A DNA stretch of 64,000 nucleotides. It comes from Conchocele bisecta (lineage: Eukaryota > Mollusca > Bivalvia > Lucinida > Thyasiridae). The translations under genes were made by a program, and so were the position numbers. The DNA lies in NCBI GenBank assembly GCA_029237695.1, contig CM055271.1:38684462-38748461 (forward strand). The letters are read 5' to 3'. The notes beneath the pieces are model-generated. The model searched no databases. It was not told where the DNA came from and saw only the letters and a program-made list of their open reading frames with translations. Below are positions 37,434-49,247 of the stretch, one piece after another. Position 1 is the stretch's first letter; each line of letters opens with the position of its first letter.

Positions 37434-40400
37434 ACATAAAACATGGATAATATTATCCAATGGAACTGTCGAGGAATTAAAGCAAATCGTGATGAATTAA
37501 CAATTTTATTAACTCAACACAACCCCATTGCTGTTTGTCTTCAGGAAACATTCTTGAAAGTTGACGATACATTTTCTTTTAAATCACATGCATTATACAG
37601 TAAGTGTTCAGATAACGCTGAACGCGCATCTGGTGGGGTCTCAATCCTCGTTAATTTGAGCACCCCACATAGTCTCGTGAATCTTGACACTAATCTTCAG
37701 GCTGTGGCCGTTAGTGTTACGATGCACAAGACTATTACGTTATGTTCTATCTACATTCCACCATCTGCAGTCCTGTTAAAATCAGAACTAGATAATCTTG
37801 TCTCTCAGCTCCCTTCACCTTTCATTCTCCTTGGCGATTTTAATGGACATAACATGCTTTGGGGTTGTAAAGACACCAACAAAAAGGGGGAACTTATTGA
37901 AAATTTTCTTTCCGATCACAATCTCAGCATTTTTAATGATAAATCGAGCACATATTTACATCCCGCAACCGGTTCATATTCCTCTCTGGATTAACTCTGT
38001 GTCATCCTTCTCTTGTATTTAGACTTTAACGTGGAAAGTTGGTGACGACCTATGTGGGAGTGACCACTTTCCTGTCTTCTTGCAGAGTAATGGACCACCA
38101 TCCACTGACAGAGTCCAGAGGTGGAAATTACATAAAGCCGATTGGGACACATTTCGTAATATGTGCATAATTGAACTAGATTTTGATCGCTTTCGAGATG
38201 CGGAAGATCCACTAGAACACTACGTTTCCCTTTTACACGATATTGCAGAAAAGACAATACCAAAAACCTCGGCAAAGCCCAAACGTGTCAATAAACCATG
38301 GTTTGACGAAGAATGCAAAGAGGCAATGACTGCTCGTAAGCAGTCTATTCGTCAAATCAATAACAATGCAACACCAGATAATTTAAATGCTCATAGAATT
38401 TTTAGAGCGAAAGCTCGACGCACAATTAAAGCTAGCAAGAGAAGGACTTGGAGATCTTTTGTCTCCAAGTTGAATTCGCGATCTAAAATGAAAACCACAT
38501 GGGACATGATTCGTAAGATAAACGGTAAAGGTAAATCAACTTCTATCAATCACCTCAACAAAGCAGGACATAAAGTATCTTCCAAAACAGACATTTCAAA
38601 CACATTAGCAGATACCTTCTCCAAGAACTCCTCATGTAATAACTATTCTGAGGAGTTCTTGAAGGTGAAATCTGAGCAAGAGAAAACTAAACTTAATTTT
38701 AATTCAGACAATTCAGAACATTACAACGCTCCTTTCTCGATGAGGGAATTAAAAGCTTCCCTCGACGAGAAAGCACATGATACATCAGCAGGCCCTGATG
38801 ATATCCACTACCAACTGCTTAAACATTTACCTGAACACTCTTTAGACAACCTCCTTGAAATATTTAATACCATTTGGGAACAAGGCGTATTTCCGCCTTC
38901 ATGGCGGGAAGCTACAATCATACCTGTTCCCAAACCGGGCAAGGATCACACCGACCCATCAAGTTACCGTCCCATCGCACTTACTAGCTGCGTCTGTAAA
39001 ACCATGGAACGAATGATTAACGACAGGCTTGTCTGGTTTCTGGAATCCAATGGACTGATATCTGAGTATCAGTCTGGATTCCGTCGCCAGAGAAGCACTG
39101 CCGATAATCTGATTAGACTCGAAGCATTCATTCGAGACGGGTTTGTTAACAATGAACATATAGTTGCCATATTTTTTGACCTAGAAAAGGCATATGACAC
39201 GACGTGGAAGTATGGGATTATGAAGGACCTTCATGACCTCGGTCTGAAGGGTCATCTCCCTGATTTTATTTCTAATTTTTTGAAAGACAGACAATTCCAA
39301 GTACGAGTCGGTACAACCCTTTCTGATCCCCATGAACAGGAAATGGGTGTACCGCAGGGAAGTATATTGTCTGTTACCCTTTTTAGCATTAAACTGAATA
39401 ATATTGTAAAATGCCTGCAACCAGGTGTTGACTGTTCTTTATATGTCGATGATTTTTTAATATGTTACAAATCAAAGAACATGCATACTATTGAGCGCCA
39501 ATTACAACTGAGCCTCAATAGAATAAACAAGTGGACCACAGAAAACGGCTTTAAGTTTTCGAAATCTAAAACTAACTGCATGCATTTTTCAAAAGACGCG
39601 GTCTTCACCCTGATCCCGAACTTAAACTGGGAACACATCCCATCCCAGTTGTTCGGGAGCAGAAGTTTCTTGGTCTTATCTTTGATCCTAAACTCACTTT
39701 TAAACCCCATTTACGATACTTGAAAGCTAAATGCCAGAAAGCACTCAACTTAATGCGAGTGGTAGCAAATCATGACTGGGGTGCAGACCGAAAAGGTGCT
39801 GCACACGACCTTTACATCGCTCATGTGCGCTTCTCAAAACTAGACTATGGATGCACTGTATATGGGTCTGCCAGTAAATCCGATCTTCGGACGCTCGATC
39901 CAATACATCACCAAGGCTTACGACTCTGCCTGGGTGCATTCCGTACGTCTAACGCACAGAGCTTATATGCCGAAGCAAATGAGCCTTCTCTCCACGACAG
40001 ACGCACCAAATTATCTTTGCAATACGCCACTAAACTACATTCCAATCCATCTAATCCAGCTTATAACACTGTCTTTCATCGAACTACAGATGCTGTATTC
40101 GATAAGAAACCAAGCTTCAAGCCACCATTCGGCAAGAGAATGGATCCTTTTATACACGATGCTGGCTTGGATCTGGATCACATTGCCAAATACGCTGTTC
40201 CAGATACTCCACCGTGGCAGTTGGAGCAGCCCAAGGTGATCTTCGATCTTAGTCAGCACACGAAAGCAACAACTGATCCATCCATTTTTAAATCACTTTT
40301 TTCTTGAGATTAAAGACAGATACAATACGTACACTCCGATTTTTTACTGATGGCTCAAAGATCGGGGACCGGGTAGCATCTGCTGCCGCTGTCCCCGAGG

Positions 40401-41345
40401 GAGATCTTCAATCCAGACTCCCAGACAAATCTTCGATATTTTCTGCGGAATTGAGGGCGATTTTACTTGCTCTTGATTTCGCGAAAATATCTTGGAGAAA
40501 GCAATTCATTTTGTTTTCCGATTCATTATCTTCACTACAAGCTTTGTACAACATGAAGCTTGAACATCCACTTATCCGCCAAATCATGGAGCTACACCAT
40601 ATTTTACTTTCGTCTGGCAAGGACATTATTTTTTGTTGGCTACCCAGTCATACTGGTATCAAGGGCAATGACAGGGCAGATAGTGCTGCCAAGGCCGCCC
40701 TGGATCTACCAACTTCTCATTTTCCTGTTTGCTATCATGATTTTAAATCATCCATCAACTCATTCATCTCCGATACAATGCAGATCCAGTGGGATCTGCT
40801 CACAGATAATAAACTTCATGCTGTGAAACCGACTCTGGGCGAATGGACTCCTGGCTACAGACATGTACGCCGGGATGAAGTTGTCCTTAGTCGATTGCGC
40901 ATTGGACATACACGACTAACGCATTCGTATATGCTCAAAGGTGAGCCGCGTCCATGGTGTATTCCATGCCACAGCGCATTTACCGTGCAACACATCCTAC
41001 TGGACTGTATTGATTTTGCCGATATTCGAGGCAAACACTTCAATGTTACTTCACTTGCGGAGCTATTCCAGGTGGAGAACATTGAAAGTTTGCTTCACTT
41101 TCTACATGAAACTAACTTGTATCGGAAAATTTAATTTTATCATTGTATACATGTTTCTCATTATTATACTTTTATAATTCTATACACGTTGTTCATTTAT
41201 ATTATTTATCATATTAATATTTTTACCTTATCATCTGATTGATTATTACATGTAACATACTATTTTACTATTCTTTTTTATTTCTTCATCTACATTGCTT
41301 GGCCCTAAATGATACTCTTTTGTGTTGATGGGCCGTTAAGCACCA
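37434..41345 (+). mobile_element. LINE-A copy A4 (ORF2 and 3' UTR only)
   Basis: Similarity to the other copies starts at ACATAAAACATGG, 10 nt before the ORF2 ATG, so ORF1 is completely missing. It ends in the usual GCACCATTCCATTCC tail and runs straight into fragment A5. Upstream, 37290-37433 is unrelated single-copy-looking sequence. Confidence 0.88.
37443..41134 (+). pseudogene. LINE-A ORF2 (copy A4), frameshifted but with intact catalytic motifs
   Basis: Endonuclease (37443-37994), a shift near 37990, then the rest of EN and RT in one 547-codon frame (38080-39723) with FFDLEKAYD, GVPQGSIL and YVDD intact. Further shifts near 39590, 39720 and 40305 precede RNase H and the Cys/His tail, which stays open to TAA at 41132-41134. 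Motif A keeps the catalytic Asp lost in A2 and A7, so A4 descends from a different, competent lineage. Confidence 0.88.
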
Positions 41346-41686
41346 TTCCATTCCATTCATTCGAGACGGGTTTGTTAACAATGAGCATATAGTTGCCATA
41401 TTGTTTGACCTAGAAAAGGCATATGACACGACGTGGAAGTATGGGATTATGAAGGACCTTCATGACCTCGGTCTGAAGGGTCATCTCCCTGATTTTATTT
41501 CTAATTTTTTGAAAGACAGACAATTCAAAGTCCGTGTCGGTACAACACTTTCTGATCCCCATGAACAGGAAATGTGTGTACCGCAGAGAAGTATATTGTT
41601 TGTTACCCTTTTTAGCATTAAACTGAATAATATTGTAAAATGCCTGCAACCAGGTGTTGACTGTTCTTTATATGTCGATGATTTTT
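41346..41686 (+). mobile_element. LINE-A fragment A5, fused to the A4 tail and cut by a hairpin element
   Basis: It begins within CATTCATTCGAGACGGG of RT (equivalent to ~21018). It encodes FDLEKAYDTTWKYG through SLYVDDF and stops at GATGATTTTT, where hairpin element H4 begins. It carries changes absent from the other copies (GVPQG reads CVPQR), so it is an older or faster-decaying copy. Confidence 0.85.
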
Positions 41687-42475
41687 AGCTCACCTGAGCG
41701 AAGCTCATGTGAGCTATTGTTACCGCAATGTGTCCGTCGTCCGTCGTCGTCCGTCGTCCGTCGTCGTCCGACGTCTTCTCGGTAACCATTGGGCCTATAG
41801 TCACCAAACTTCATGGTCATAGTCCTTATGTAGGGGGATTGCAAAATTGTTAAAATGACGTCATTACGTAATACAAGATGGCACAAATTCTTAAAAAATC
41901 TTCTTCTCAAGAACCGCCAACCTGATTTCGACAAAACTTGGTAGGAATGATCGATGTACAATGCCCTTTCAAATTTGTTAAAATGGTGACCCCGGGGTCA
42001 AAAATAGGCGTGGCCCGTGGGGTCAAATTGGGGTCAAATTTTATTTTTGACCGAATATGGTCATGTCATATATCAAATTGAATGTATCAATGAGGCGATC
42101 ACTCTGGTGCATTTTTTGTCGAAATCGGATGGTTATGTCATCCAAGATGGCCGCCGAAATGTCAAAAGGTTCTTTTATTAGAGATTTAAAAATTCTTCTT
42201 CACATGAACCGCTTGGCCCATAGTAGCCAAACTTAAAAGTTATGGTCCATGGGTGAAGCCTTTTCAGATTTGTTAAAATGGAGGTCATCGCTAATCCAAG
42301 ATGGCCGCCGTCTAAAAATAGCATAAATTCTTAAAAAATCTTCTCATGAACCGCTAGCCGGATTTCGACAAAACTTGGTAGGAATGATCAATGTACAATG
42401 CTCTTTCAAAGTTGTTAAAATGGTGACCCCGGGGTCAAAAATTGGCGTTTCAACCCCTGATGGAGCTACACCACC
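41687..42475 (+). mobile_element. Hairpin element H4 (AGCTCACCTGAGC family) with two internal units
   Basis: It starts with a perfect-looking hairpin (AGCTCACCTGAGC, loop GAA, GCTCATGTGAGCT), then a CCGTCGTCCGTCGTC run. Internal sequence follows in which a ~430-bp unit recurs (41931-41995 vs 42361-42446: GATTTCGACAAAACTTGGTA). Such elements are common in bivalves. The right end was not determined. Confidence 0.7.
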
Positions 42476-42484
42476 CAGTAGGCA

Positions 42485-42860
42485 TGTGACGTCTAAGTGA
42501 CGTTGTCCTGACGTCTTTTTCTGACGTTGTATGGACGTTGAAAAATAGTTGTAAATGGAAGTTTTTTAGACGTCATAAACCTGACGTTGATAGGACGTCT
42601 TTAATCAGACGTTCATACAATGTCACAAACCTGACGTTGATAAGACGTCTTCAACCAGACGTTGATACAACATCACAAATCTGGCGTTGATACGTCACAA
42701 ATCTGACGATGAAATAACGTCGCATACACGTCTAAACAATGTCGCAAACCCGACGTTGACACAACGTCACAATAACGTAGAAACAACGTCACAATGATGT
42801 TGAAACACCGTCACAAACCTGACGTTGAAATAACGTCGTAATGACGCTAATACACCGTAT
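42485..42860. repeat. ACGT-cored degenerate minisatellite
   Basis: Over ~375 bp the word ACGT occurs roughly every 12-20 bases, mostly as TGACGT, GACGTT or AACGTC in units like CACAAACCTGACGTTGATA. No frame is open. Many CpGs are retained. Confidence 0.8.
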
Positions 42861-43014
42861 GTAGACATTGAACAAATGTACAGATATACAGATCATATAC
42901 AGATGGGTCAACGGGGTCGAATCCCGTATTTCTCCTGTATGAAGGGGGGAAAGTCCCAAAGTCAGGACCGAACATATTCAGTCCTGGAATTAGAATAACC
43001 TGATCTGGTGCCAG

Positions 43015-43257
43015 GGGCCCGTTTCACTAAACTTCGCAAGTCTAAGAAGTTTGTAACTACGAACTTCTGCTTTCGAAGTTAAGTGAACTAACTATTTTCA
43101 TGACAATTATGGGCATATAAGACAGCTGCTAATACTCTATATTTTCAAACTGTATCAAAGATATGTCGTCGTATTTGTCAAAATGGTGATTCGTTTACTT
43201 TCCTTGAAGTCGAACTTACAAACTTTTTTATCGTACGAAGTTTAGTGAAACGGGCCC
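43015..43257. mobile_element. MITE with GGGCCCGTTTCACTAAACTTCG termini
   Basis: The 243-bp element has inverted ends GGGCCCGTTTCACTAAACTT / complement. It is flanked by a CAG duplication (43012-43014 and 43258-43260). The surrounding repeat has an unfilled copy at 45655-45700 that reads GGTGCCAGGTCCTC, fixing both borders and the 3-bp duplication. A 3-bp duplication would suit the PIF/Harbinger group. Confidence 0.85.
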
Positions 43258-43299
43258 CAGGTCCTCACCACACCAGAGGCACTTGGCCCCATCCCCGAA

Positions 43300-44141
43300 G
43301 AGTAATAGGGTTAGGAATAAATCTTACTACTCTTATAAGGGGTATAATCCTATTCAACTCTCATGTACAAGATAGCCAAAATGTACAAGAGGGCCAAACC
43401 GGGTGAATTGGGTTCCGTTTAGGACGGAACCCCATTTAATCTATCATTCTTCCCTCCCATCCTCCACAATCTGACGTTGAAACAAATGGGCAAATATGAT
43501 GTTGCTTGCTAACACGTCGCAATTGTTAGTGGGTTATGTTGCCCTGTCTAGTTCAGATGTGTGACGGCCATACAAATATGTACGTGAAATATGAATAAAT
43601 TTGATGAAGTCAAGAATTTACACATCAATGTAAAGTTTGTATTACTTCTATGTTTATGACATTGACAGTGTAAGCAGGTGTTTAACGGTTTATCACACAA
43701 AGACAAACAAGTGTGGTACACATGTACATGTATCTGTGATATATTACGACATTCCATTAATGGAAATATAAACTAGAACGACAGTGGTGACGTCGCCAAA
43801 AAAGCGACTTAAAATAATGATGTTGACTTCAATTGGCTGTATCATTGAAACTACAAGAAATATTCAAGTTACAAACACATGGTAAGCTGCAGCATTCAAT
43901 TGTCGATGCAACTGTCTAGTTTCAGTAAAATTTGTGCAGCGATCATAAAGTAACATGTTACGTAGGAATATTGGAAATACATGTAAGTCTATGGGAAGTT
44001 CAATGTTGGTGAAATATATATGGCCACTGACTGTATATTCCTAGCCGCCGCTACCGCCTCGTAATGGCAATCAGGAAAGCATGTCACCGTGAAGTCAGAA
44101 TGACCTTGAATAAGCATACAGTATGGGAATGCTGAATATGA
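43300..44141. other. Repetitive non-coding DNA, no gene seen
   Basis: It includes the tail of a dispersed repeat shared with 45540-45750 (and partly 57417-57545) and AT-rich unique sequence. Open frames are short and without recognisable motifs. Confidence 0.5.
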
Positions 44142-44769
44142 ACAGTGCTGATCAACCCAAGGTCAAGGTCACGCTCTGTTAAATATAGTTGGGTTATTGC
44201 ACAATATCGCTTACAAATCGTATGTAAATGCTGAATAGGAATATCTGGAGGATGGTTTACATGCATATGAATTTTCAAGTTAATCGCTATGCAAATTTGA
44301 AAACTTGAATGCAATGTTCAAAGTCATTTCGCCTTCACTTCACCTTGAGCATTCTGCCATGGTGCACAACATATATTTGGAGGCTCTGCCCCGGCCTTCA
44401 GTTGAGCGACTCAGGCTCATGTGGGCCTCTTGTTGTTTTCTTCACTGACACTGAAGTGCTGGGCCGGGGACTAGCTGCCACTATGGCTACTTCTGTGAGT
44501 TATAAGGAGCTCTGTCATGTTTATCATCCTCCAAATATCTGTTGTGCACCATGACCGAATGCTCAAGGTGAAATGAAGGCGAAATGACTTTAAACATTGC
44601 ATTCATGTTTTCAAATTTGCGTAGCGATTAACTTGAAAATTCATATGCATGTAAACCATCCTCCAGATATTCCTATTCAGCATTTACATACGATTTGTAA
44701 GCGATATTGTGCAATAACCCAACTATATTTAACAGAGCGTGACCTTGACCTTGGGTTGATCAGCACTGT
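44142..44769. repeat. Fold-back: 240-bp inverted arms around a 139-bp centre
   Basis: Arms 44142-44388 and 44528-44769 are inverted copies at roughly 95% identity (for example GCTGATCAACCCAAGGTCAA vs its complement at the far end). The centre (44389-44527) itself starts CCCCGGCC and contains GGGCCGGGG. Outside the right arm the satellite of period ~176 bp continues. Confidence 0.9.
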
Positions 44770-45110
44770 ATTCAATAGGCATCTTCCCTTGATCAATATC
44801 AATGTACCTGTGAAGTATCATGACGATCGGACAAACGATAGTCGAGTTATCAACTTCGTTTTGATGATTTTGTAAGCGATAGTGCGCAATAACCCATTTA
44901 TACTTAGCAGAGCGTGACTGTGACAATGGGGCGGATCAGCACCTTATTCAATAGTCATCCACCCGATCGATAGCAATGTACATGTCAAGTATCATGATAA
45001 CTTCGACAAATAATAGTCAACTTATCAAGTTTGTGTCAATGATTTGTAAGTGATATTGCGCAATAACCTAATCTATTTTTAGCACGATCTTGCATATTGA
45101 CGTCGAGTCG
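44690..45110 (+). repeat. Satellite, about 2.5 units of ~176 bp
   Basis: TTTGTAAG(C/T)GATA(T/G)TG(T/C)GCAATAACC recurs at 44694, 44870 and 45044, with GTATCATGA and CAATGTAC words in between. The first unit overlaps the right fold-back arm. Confidence 0.8.
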
Positions 45111-45795
45111 ATGGCATGTGATATATAATTGGCAATTCATGAACTGGATTTGATCGACGTGTGTGTACTAACAAGCTTTACACTCAGAGGTCTGAATTTG
45201 TAAATTGTAAGATTTTGAACTGGCACGCTACATGTACTATTTAAACTAGATGTGATGAAAAAATGATACACGTAACCCCTATTCATGTCCCATAGACTTG
45301 TTGTTGGCAGGATAAATAAAATTTGCGGTATGTTTTGGTAGTTCTACAGAGGCAATATGGTTCATATTGCCGGTCTGCAAGATATATCCCCCTCGGGTGA
45401 CTATATCTTGCATGCCGAGATGGAATATATACGGTATACAGGAAATATGACACCATATGGCCTGTGTAGAACCAACACAACATATAATATGGACAGGTGG
45501 TACAGTATTTGGAAGGGGTTTATCAACAAGGACTATTACAGACACGTCAACGGGGTCTAATCCAATATTTCATCTACATGTATGAAGTGGGGAAACTCCC
45601 AAAATCAGAACTGAATATTTACATCAAGAAAAACATACATTCAGCCCTGAAATTAGAATAACCTGATCTGGTGCCAGGTCCTCGCCACACCAGAATCACT
45701 TAGCCCCATCCCCTATAAGTAATAGGATTAGCACTAATCTTACTACTCTAACAAGAAGTGGCATCGTTAAACAAAACTAATCCCCTCGCTGACAG
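45111..45795. repeat. Dispersed repeat with internal fold-back
   Basis: Around 45335-45475 the sequence folds on itself (GTTCTACAGAGGCAATATGG vs GCCTGTGTAGAAC region) with a GCAAGATATA / TATATCTTGC inner stem. 45540-45750 repeats 42900-43340 minus the MITE. No gene seen. Confidence 0.6.
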
Positions 45796-46199
45796 CCTTG
45801 ATAGTGACGTAAATGCCAAGTCCAATTTAGTGACCTTGACCTTGGCTATAAGAACCCGTGACACTCCAGTATGTTTAAGTATACACTATTGCCAAATATT
45901 ATCAAAATCGGTGAAGTGGTTAAGTAGTTATTGAGAAAACATTAAAAACGTAAACGCATTTGCCTTACAAACAAGGTGAACATAAGTCCTCAGTGACCTT
46001 GACCTTGGGTGTTGCCAATAATAAGCTATATTTGTACGTATCTGTTCGGACGTGGGTCGTGCGTGAAACAAAGCAGCATCCGTAGATACACATTGTGGTC
46101 AAATATTATGAAAATCGGTGAAGCCGTTCAGAAGATATGAAAAGAATGAAAAGTGTTACCAACGCCGCACCCACGTACGCAAGTACATGGACTAACGCT

Positions 46200-47070
46200 A
46201 TAGCCTCTGGTAAACTGACACATTAGATTCACTTTCCTGTAGCACTTGTTGATATATGGTCATAGCTAACGTGACGGTGGTACCTGCAGGAACCGTGTTA
46301 ATTCATGTATTTAAATTCAAAGGTAAACTAGATGGCCGCGGCCAGCATGTCGCGCCCGCCGAGGCATTTGATAGTAAATTGCAAAGTAATTTGACCTTGA
46401 CATTGGGCACAGGAGCCGCACGGGTGGGATATATAATGAAAATATGGATGGTGATAAACGTCCCTGTGAAGTTTGAAGGTAATGGGTTTAGCAGTTGCAG
46501 AGATATAGTAGACCGAAAATCTTTAACCAAATTTCAAAAAAACTTTAACTAAATTTCAATGTAATTTGACCTTGCCATTGGGCACAGGGGCCACACAGGT
46601 GGGTTGTCAGGATGTAGAATGAAAATATGGATGATGATAAACACCCATGTGAGGTTTGAAGGTAATAGGTGAAGCAGTTGCAAAGATATAGTAGACCCAA
46701 AAACCAAATTTCAAAAAAACTTTAATCAAATTTCAAAGTAATTTGACCTTGGGCACAGGGGCCGCACGGGTGGGGTGTAGAATGAAAATATGGATGATGA
46801 TAAACACCCATGTGAAGTTTGAAGGTAATGGGTGAAGCAGTTGCAGAGACATAGTAGACCGAAAAACTTTAACCAAATCTCAAAAAAAATTTAACCAAAT
46901 TTCAAAGTAATTTGACCTTGACATTAGGCACAGGGACCTTGACCATTATGGAGAAAATAAAATATGGATGGTGATAAACACCCATGTGAAGTTTCAAGGT
47001 AATGGGTGAAGCAGTTGCATATATATAGTATACTGAACAACTTTAACCAAAAACTTTAACCGGACACACG
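46200..47070 (+). repeat. Satellite, four units of ~175 bp, then GGACGTACGGAC
   Basis: AAAGTAATTTGACCTTG-CATT and GGCACAGG-GCC recur at ~46380, 46558, 46735 and 46903. Each is followed by ATGAAAATATGGATG-TGATA and AAGCAGTTGCA-AGATATAGTA. Short open frames inside are by-products. The array ends in the GGACG-type word typical of the hairpin elements. Confidence 0.85.
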
Positions 47071-47080
47071 GACGTACGGA

Positions 47081-47567
47081 CCAGACCTGGGGTCAATTAC
47101 ATAGCAATGTAATTAATTAAATTATCAATTACATGGCAAAGTTACAATTACAAATACAATTACATGAAATTTGCAATGTAATTAATTAAATTACAATTAC
47201 TTTCCCAATGTAATTAATTAAATTACCAATTACATTTAATTAATTTGATAACTATTAACAAACAATGGAGATCCTGATGAGACGGCTCATTGCGGGCCGG
47301 CTCATCTGGATCTGCACTGTTTGCAAACGTTCTCTTTATAGAGGTCTTTTCAAATTTGATAACTATTAACAAACAGTGGAGATCCTGATGAGACGATTGT
47401 AATTGAAAAGTAATTGATAATTACAGGCATATTGTGAAAGTAATTAATTAAATTACAATTACATTTAATTGAAAAAATACTCCATTACAAATTACATCCA
47501 ATTACTTTAATTTTTGTAATTAATTGAAGGTAATTACAATTACTTTTTTCAATTACCCCAGGTCTGG
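47081..47567. mobile_element. MITE with CCAGACCTGGGG termini and TACGGA duplication
   Basis: The inverted ends are CCAGACCTGGGGTCAATTA / TAATTACCCCAGGTCTGG and the body is mostly (A)ATTACAATTAATTA. Both sides carry TACGGA (47075-47080, 47568-47573). It sits inside the GGACGTACGGACGG run of a hairpin element. At 47250-47395 it carries a nested fold-back piece flanked by two copies of ACTATTAACAAACA-TGGAGA. Confidence 0.8.
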
Positions 47568-47959
47568 TACGGACGGACGTACGCCAAAGTGCCGACTATA
47601 CAAAAATCACTTCTGCCAACTAGTTTATTTATGCGGCAAAGTAAAGGATCGTCATAATAGTTAGTCTGGCGGATAAAAACATCACTCCATAGCATCACGC
47701 CCATCTGAAGTCGCCTTCCTTCCACCACCACCTCGTCGGTCCGGGGAATATTTCAGTGCGTAACCCATTTGTAGCTTCTTATCAAATTCTGTCCCAGGAA
47801 AGGGCTTCTGTGCACTAGCTGTAAAGAGAATAATCCGACTGAGTGATGTTTAGTGCTTTCACCTCTGAATATCTGGCATTGCTGAAAAATAGATAAGCCC
47901 ATTCATCAGCACAGCAATATTTAAACAAGAAATCAGTAAAACTGATGGATGCACCCCTA

Positions 47960-48360
47960 TTGAGCCATGACCTTGATCCTTGGGCCCGAAAAGGCAGGAA
48001 AAATGTTTTCATACGCTATCTTCATGTACATACCACAATCAAGGCATGTAGCAAGTTTGACGCCTGTAGGTAGTAAGGTGTGGAAGTTATGAACTTAACA
48101 CGAAAAGTTAACGCAAGGTTCGGACAGACGGACGGACGGAACGCCCTTGGGCCCGAAAAGGCGGGAAAAAATATGTTTTCATACTCTATGTTCATGTACA
48201 TAGCACAATAAAGGCATGTAGCAAGTTTGACAGCTGTATGTAGCAAGGTGTGGAAGTTGTGAACTTAACACGAAAAGTTAACGCAAGGTTCGGACAGATG
48301 GACGGACGGACAGAGGAGGTGGCGACTATATGCCCCCCGAATATCTTCGGGGTGCATAAA
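47960..48360 (-). mobile_element. Hairpin element H5 (minus), two ~165-bp units
   Basis: On the minus strand: hairpin 48328-48357 (TATGCACCCCGAAGATATTC/GGGGGGCATA), GTCCGTCC run, then two units beginning GAACCTTGCGTTAACTTTTC and ending in a GCC(T/C)TTTCGGGCCCAAG word. T-rich sequence precedes the hairpin. Confidence 0.7.
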
Positions 48361-48394
48361 AAACAACAAAGAAAACAAGGCGGCATCGTTAACA

Positions 48395-48832
48395 CTAAGC
48401 TAATCCCCTCGTGTGGCACATAAGCTGAATGTAAAGTCTGATCATGCGACCTTGACATTGCGTGTAGGAAAATGGGGTACACGCGCAGTGACATCCAATC
48501 AAGTTGCATACCGAATTTGGTTGAATTATGCCAACGGAAACTGAAAATATTGCCCAACAACAGATGCTAAACGAACTAAGTGAACTTGACCTAGTTTTCA
48601 AGGTCGGCCCAGCCCCAGGGGCCAGAGCAGTGTCTGATCGCTAAAAGAAACATTTAATGAAGTTGCATACCGAATTTGGTTGAATTATGCCAATGGAAAC
48701 TGAAAATATTGCTGAAATACAGATGCGTACAAAAGACCTAAACGCACAACGTGAATGTTATGTACTAACTAACTGACTGATTGACGTACATGGACCTACG
48801 CTATATCCCCTCTGCCAATCGAGGGGATAATT
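48395..48832 (-). mobile_element. Hairpin element H6 (minus), two ~157-bp units
   Basis: The terminal hairpin is at 48804-48829 (TATCCCCTC-GAGGGGATA). Units share AGTTGCATACCGAATTTGGT (48504 and 48661) and GGAAACTGAAAATATTGC. Same general build as H5, with a shorter GTCC-like run. Confidence 0.65.
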
Positions 48833-48837
48833 AGTCA

Positions 48838-49099
48838 GTGTAGATCCTGATGAAATGGCTCATCTGGATCCTCGCTATTGGAAAATATTGTCATTATATC
48901 TGAGGTGTTGAAAGGGTTACTTACAAATGTATAGTCCCCTGCTTTTACTATTTTGGGTGATCAAATGCAACTATTATAATATCAGCAGTGTTTGGTCTAG
49001 CAACATCGACTTCAGGGGTAAAGTCCCGAGATGCACATATAGCTCATCTTCATGGTCAGATCCAAAGAACTGAAATATCTCTCTGCAAGTTATTTGATT
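48838..49099. other. Short fold-back remnant and unique sequence
   Basis: 48838-48880 (GTAGATCCTGATGAAATGGC...) belongs to the palindromic family also found at 47270-47320 and 52303-52345. The rest shows no feature. Confidence 0.5.
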
Positions 49100-49152
49100 T
49101 TAGTCTTTGATCGCGCTACCTGTAAAATAATAAAACACTATCCCAAACTCAC

Positions 49153-49247
49153 CTTGTATAACCTGGTACAGGCCAGTTTTGTCAAATGCCAATTTGCCCT
49201 TATTTCCCTTCATATTCCACTTCGCCATTAGGTCGTTGGTCATTACC
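49153..49247 (-). CDS. Probable host exon, DUF4806-like domain (part 2)
   Basis: A 95-nt segment has a good acceptor (TTTGTTTCACCAG) and donor (CAAG|GTGAGT) on the minus strand. In the only open phase it reads VMTNDLMAKWNMKGNKGKLA, then FDKTGLYQVIQ. This follows in phase from the upstream exon at 50083-50147 and resembles the C-terminal DUF4806 domain of animal nuclear proteins. The next coding exon was not found: the nearest acceptor would leave a 33-nt intron, which is too short. No repeat family covers it. Confidence 0.5.

Noticed and set aside
49100..49119. Terminal exon of the host gene after a TATTTTACAG acceptor
   Set aside because: It would require a 33-nt intron, too short for animal splicing; the frame also reads through without splicing.
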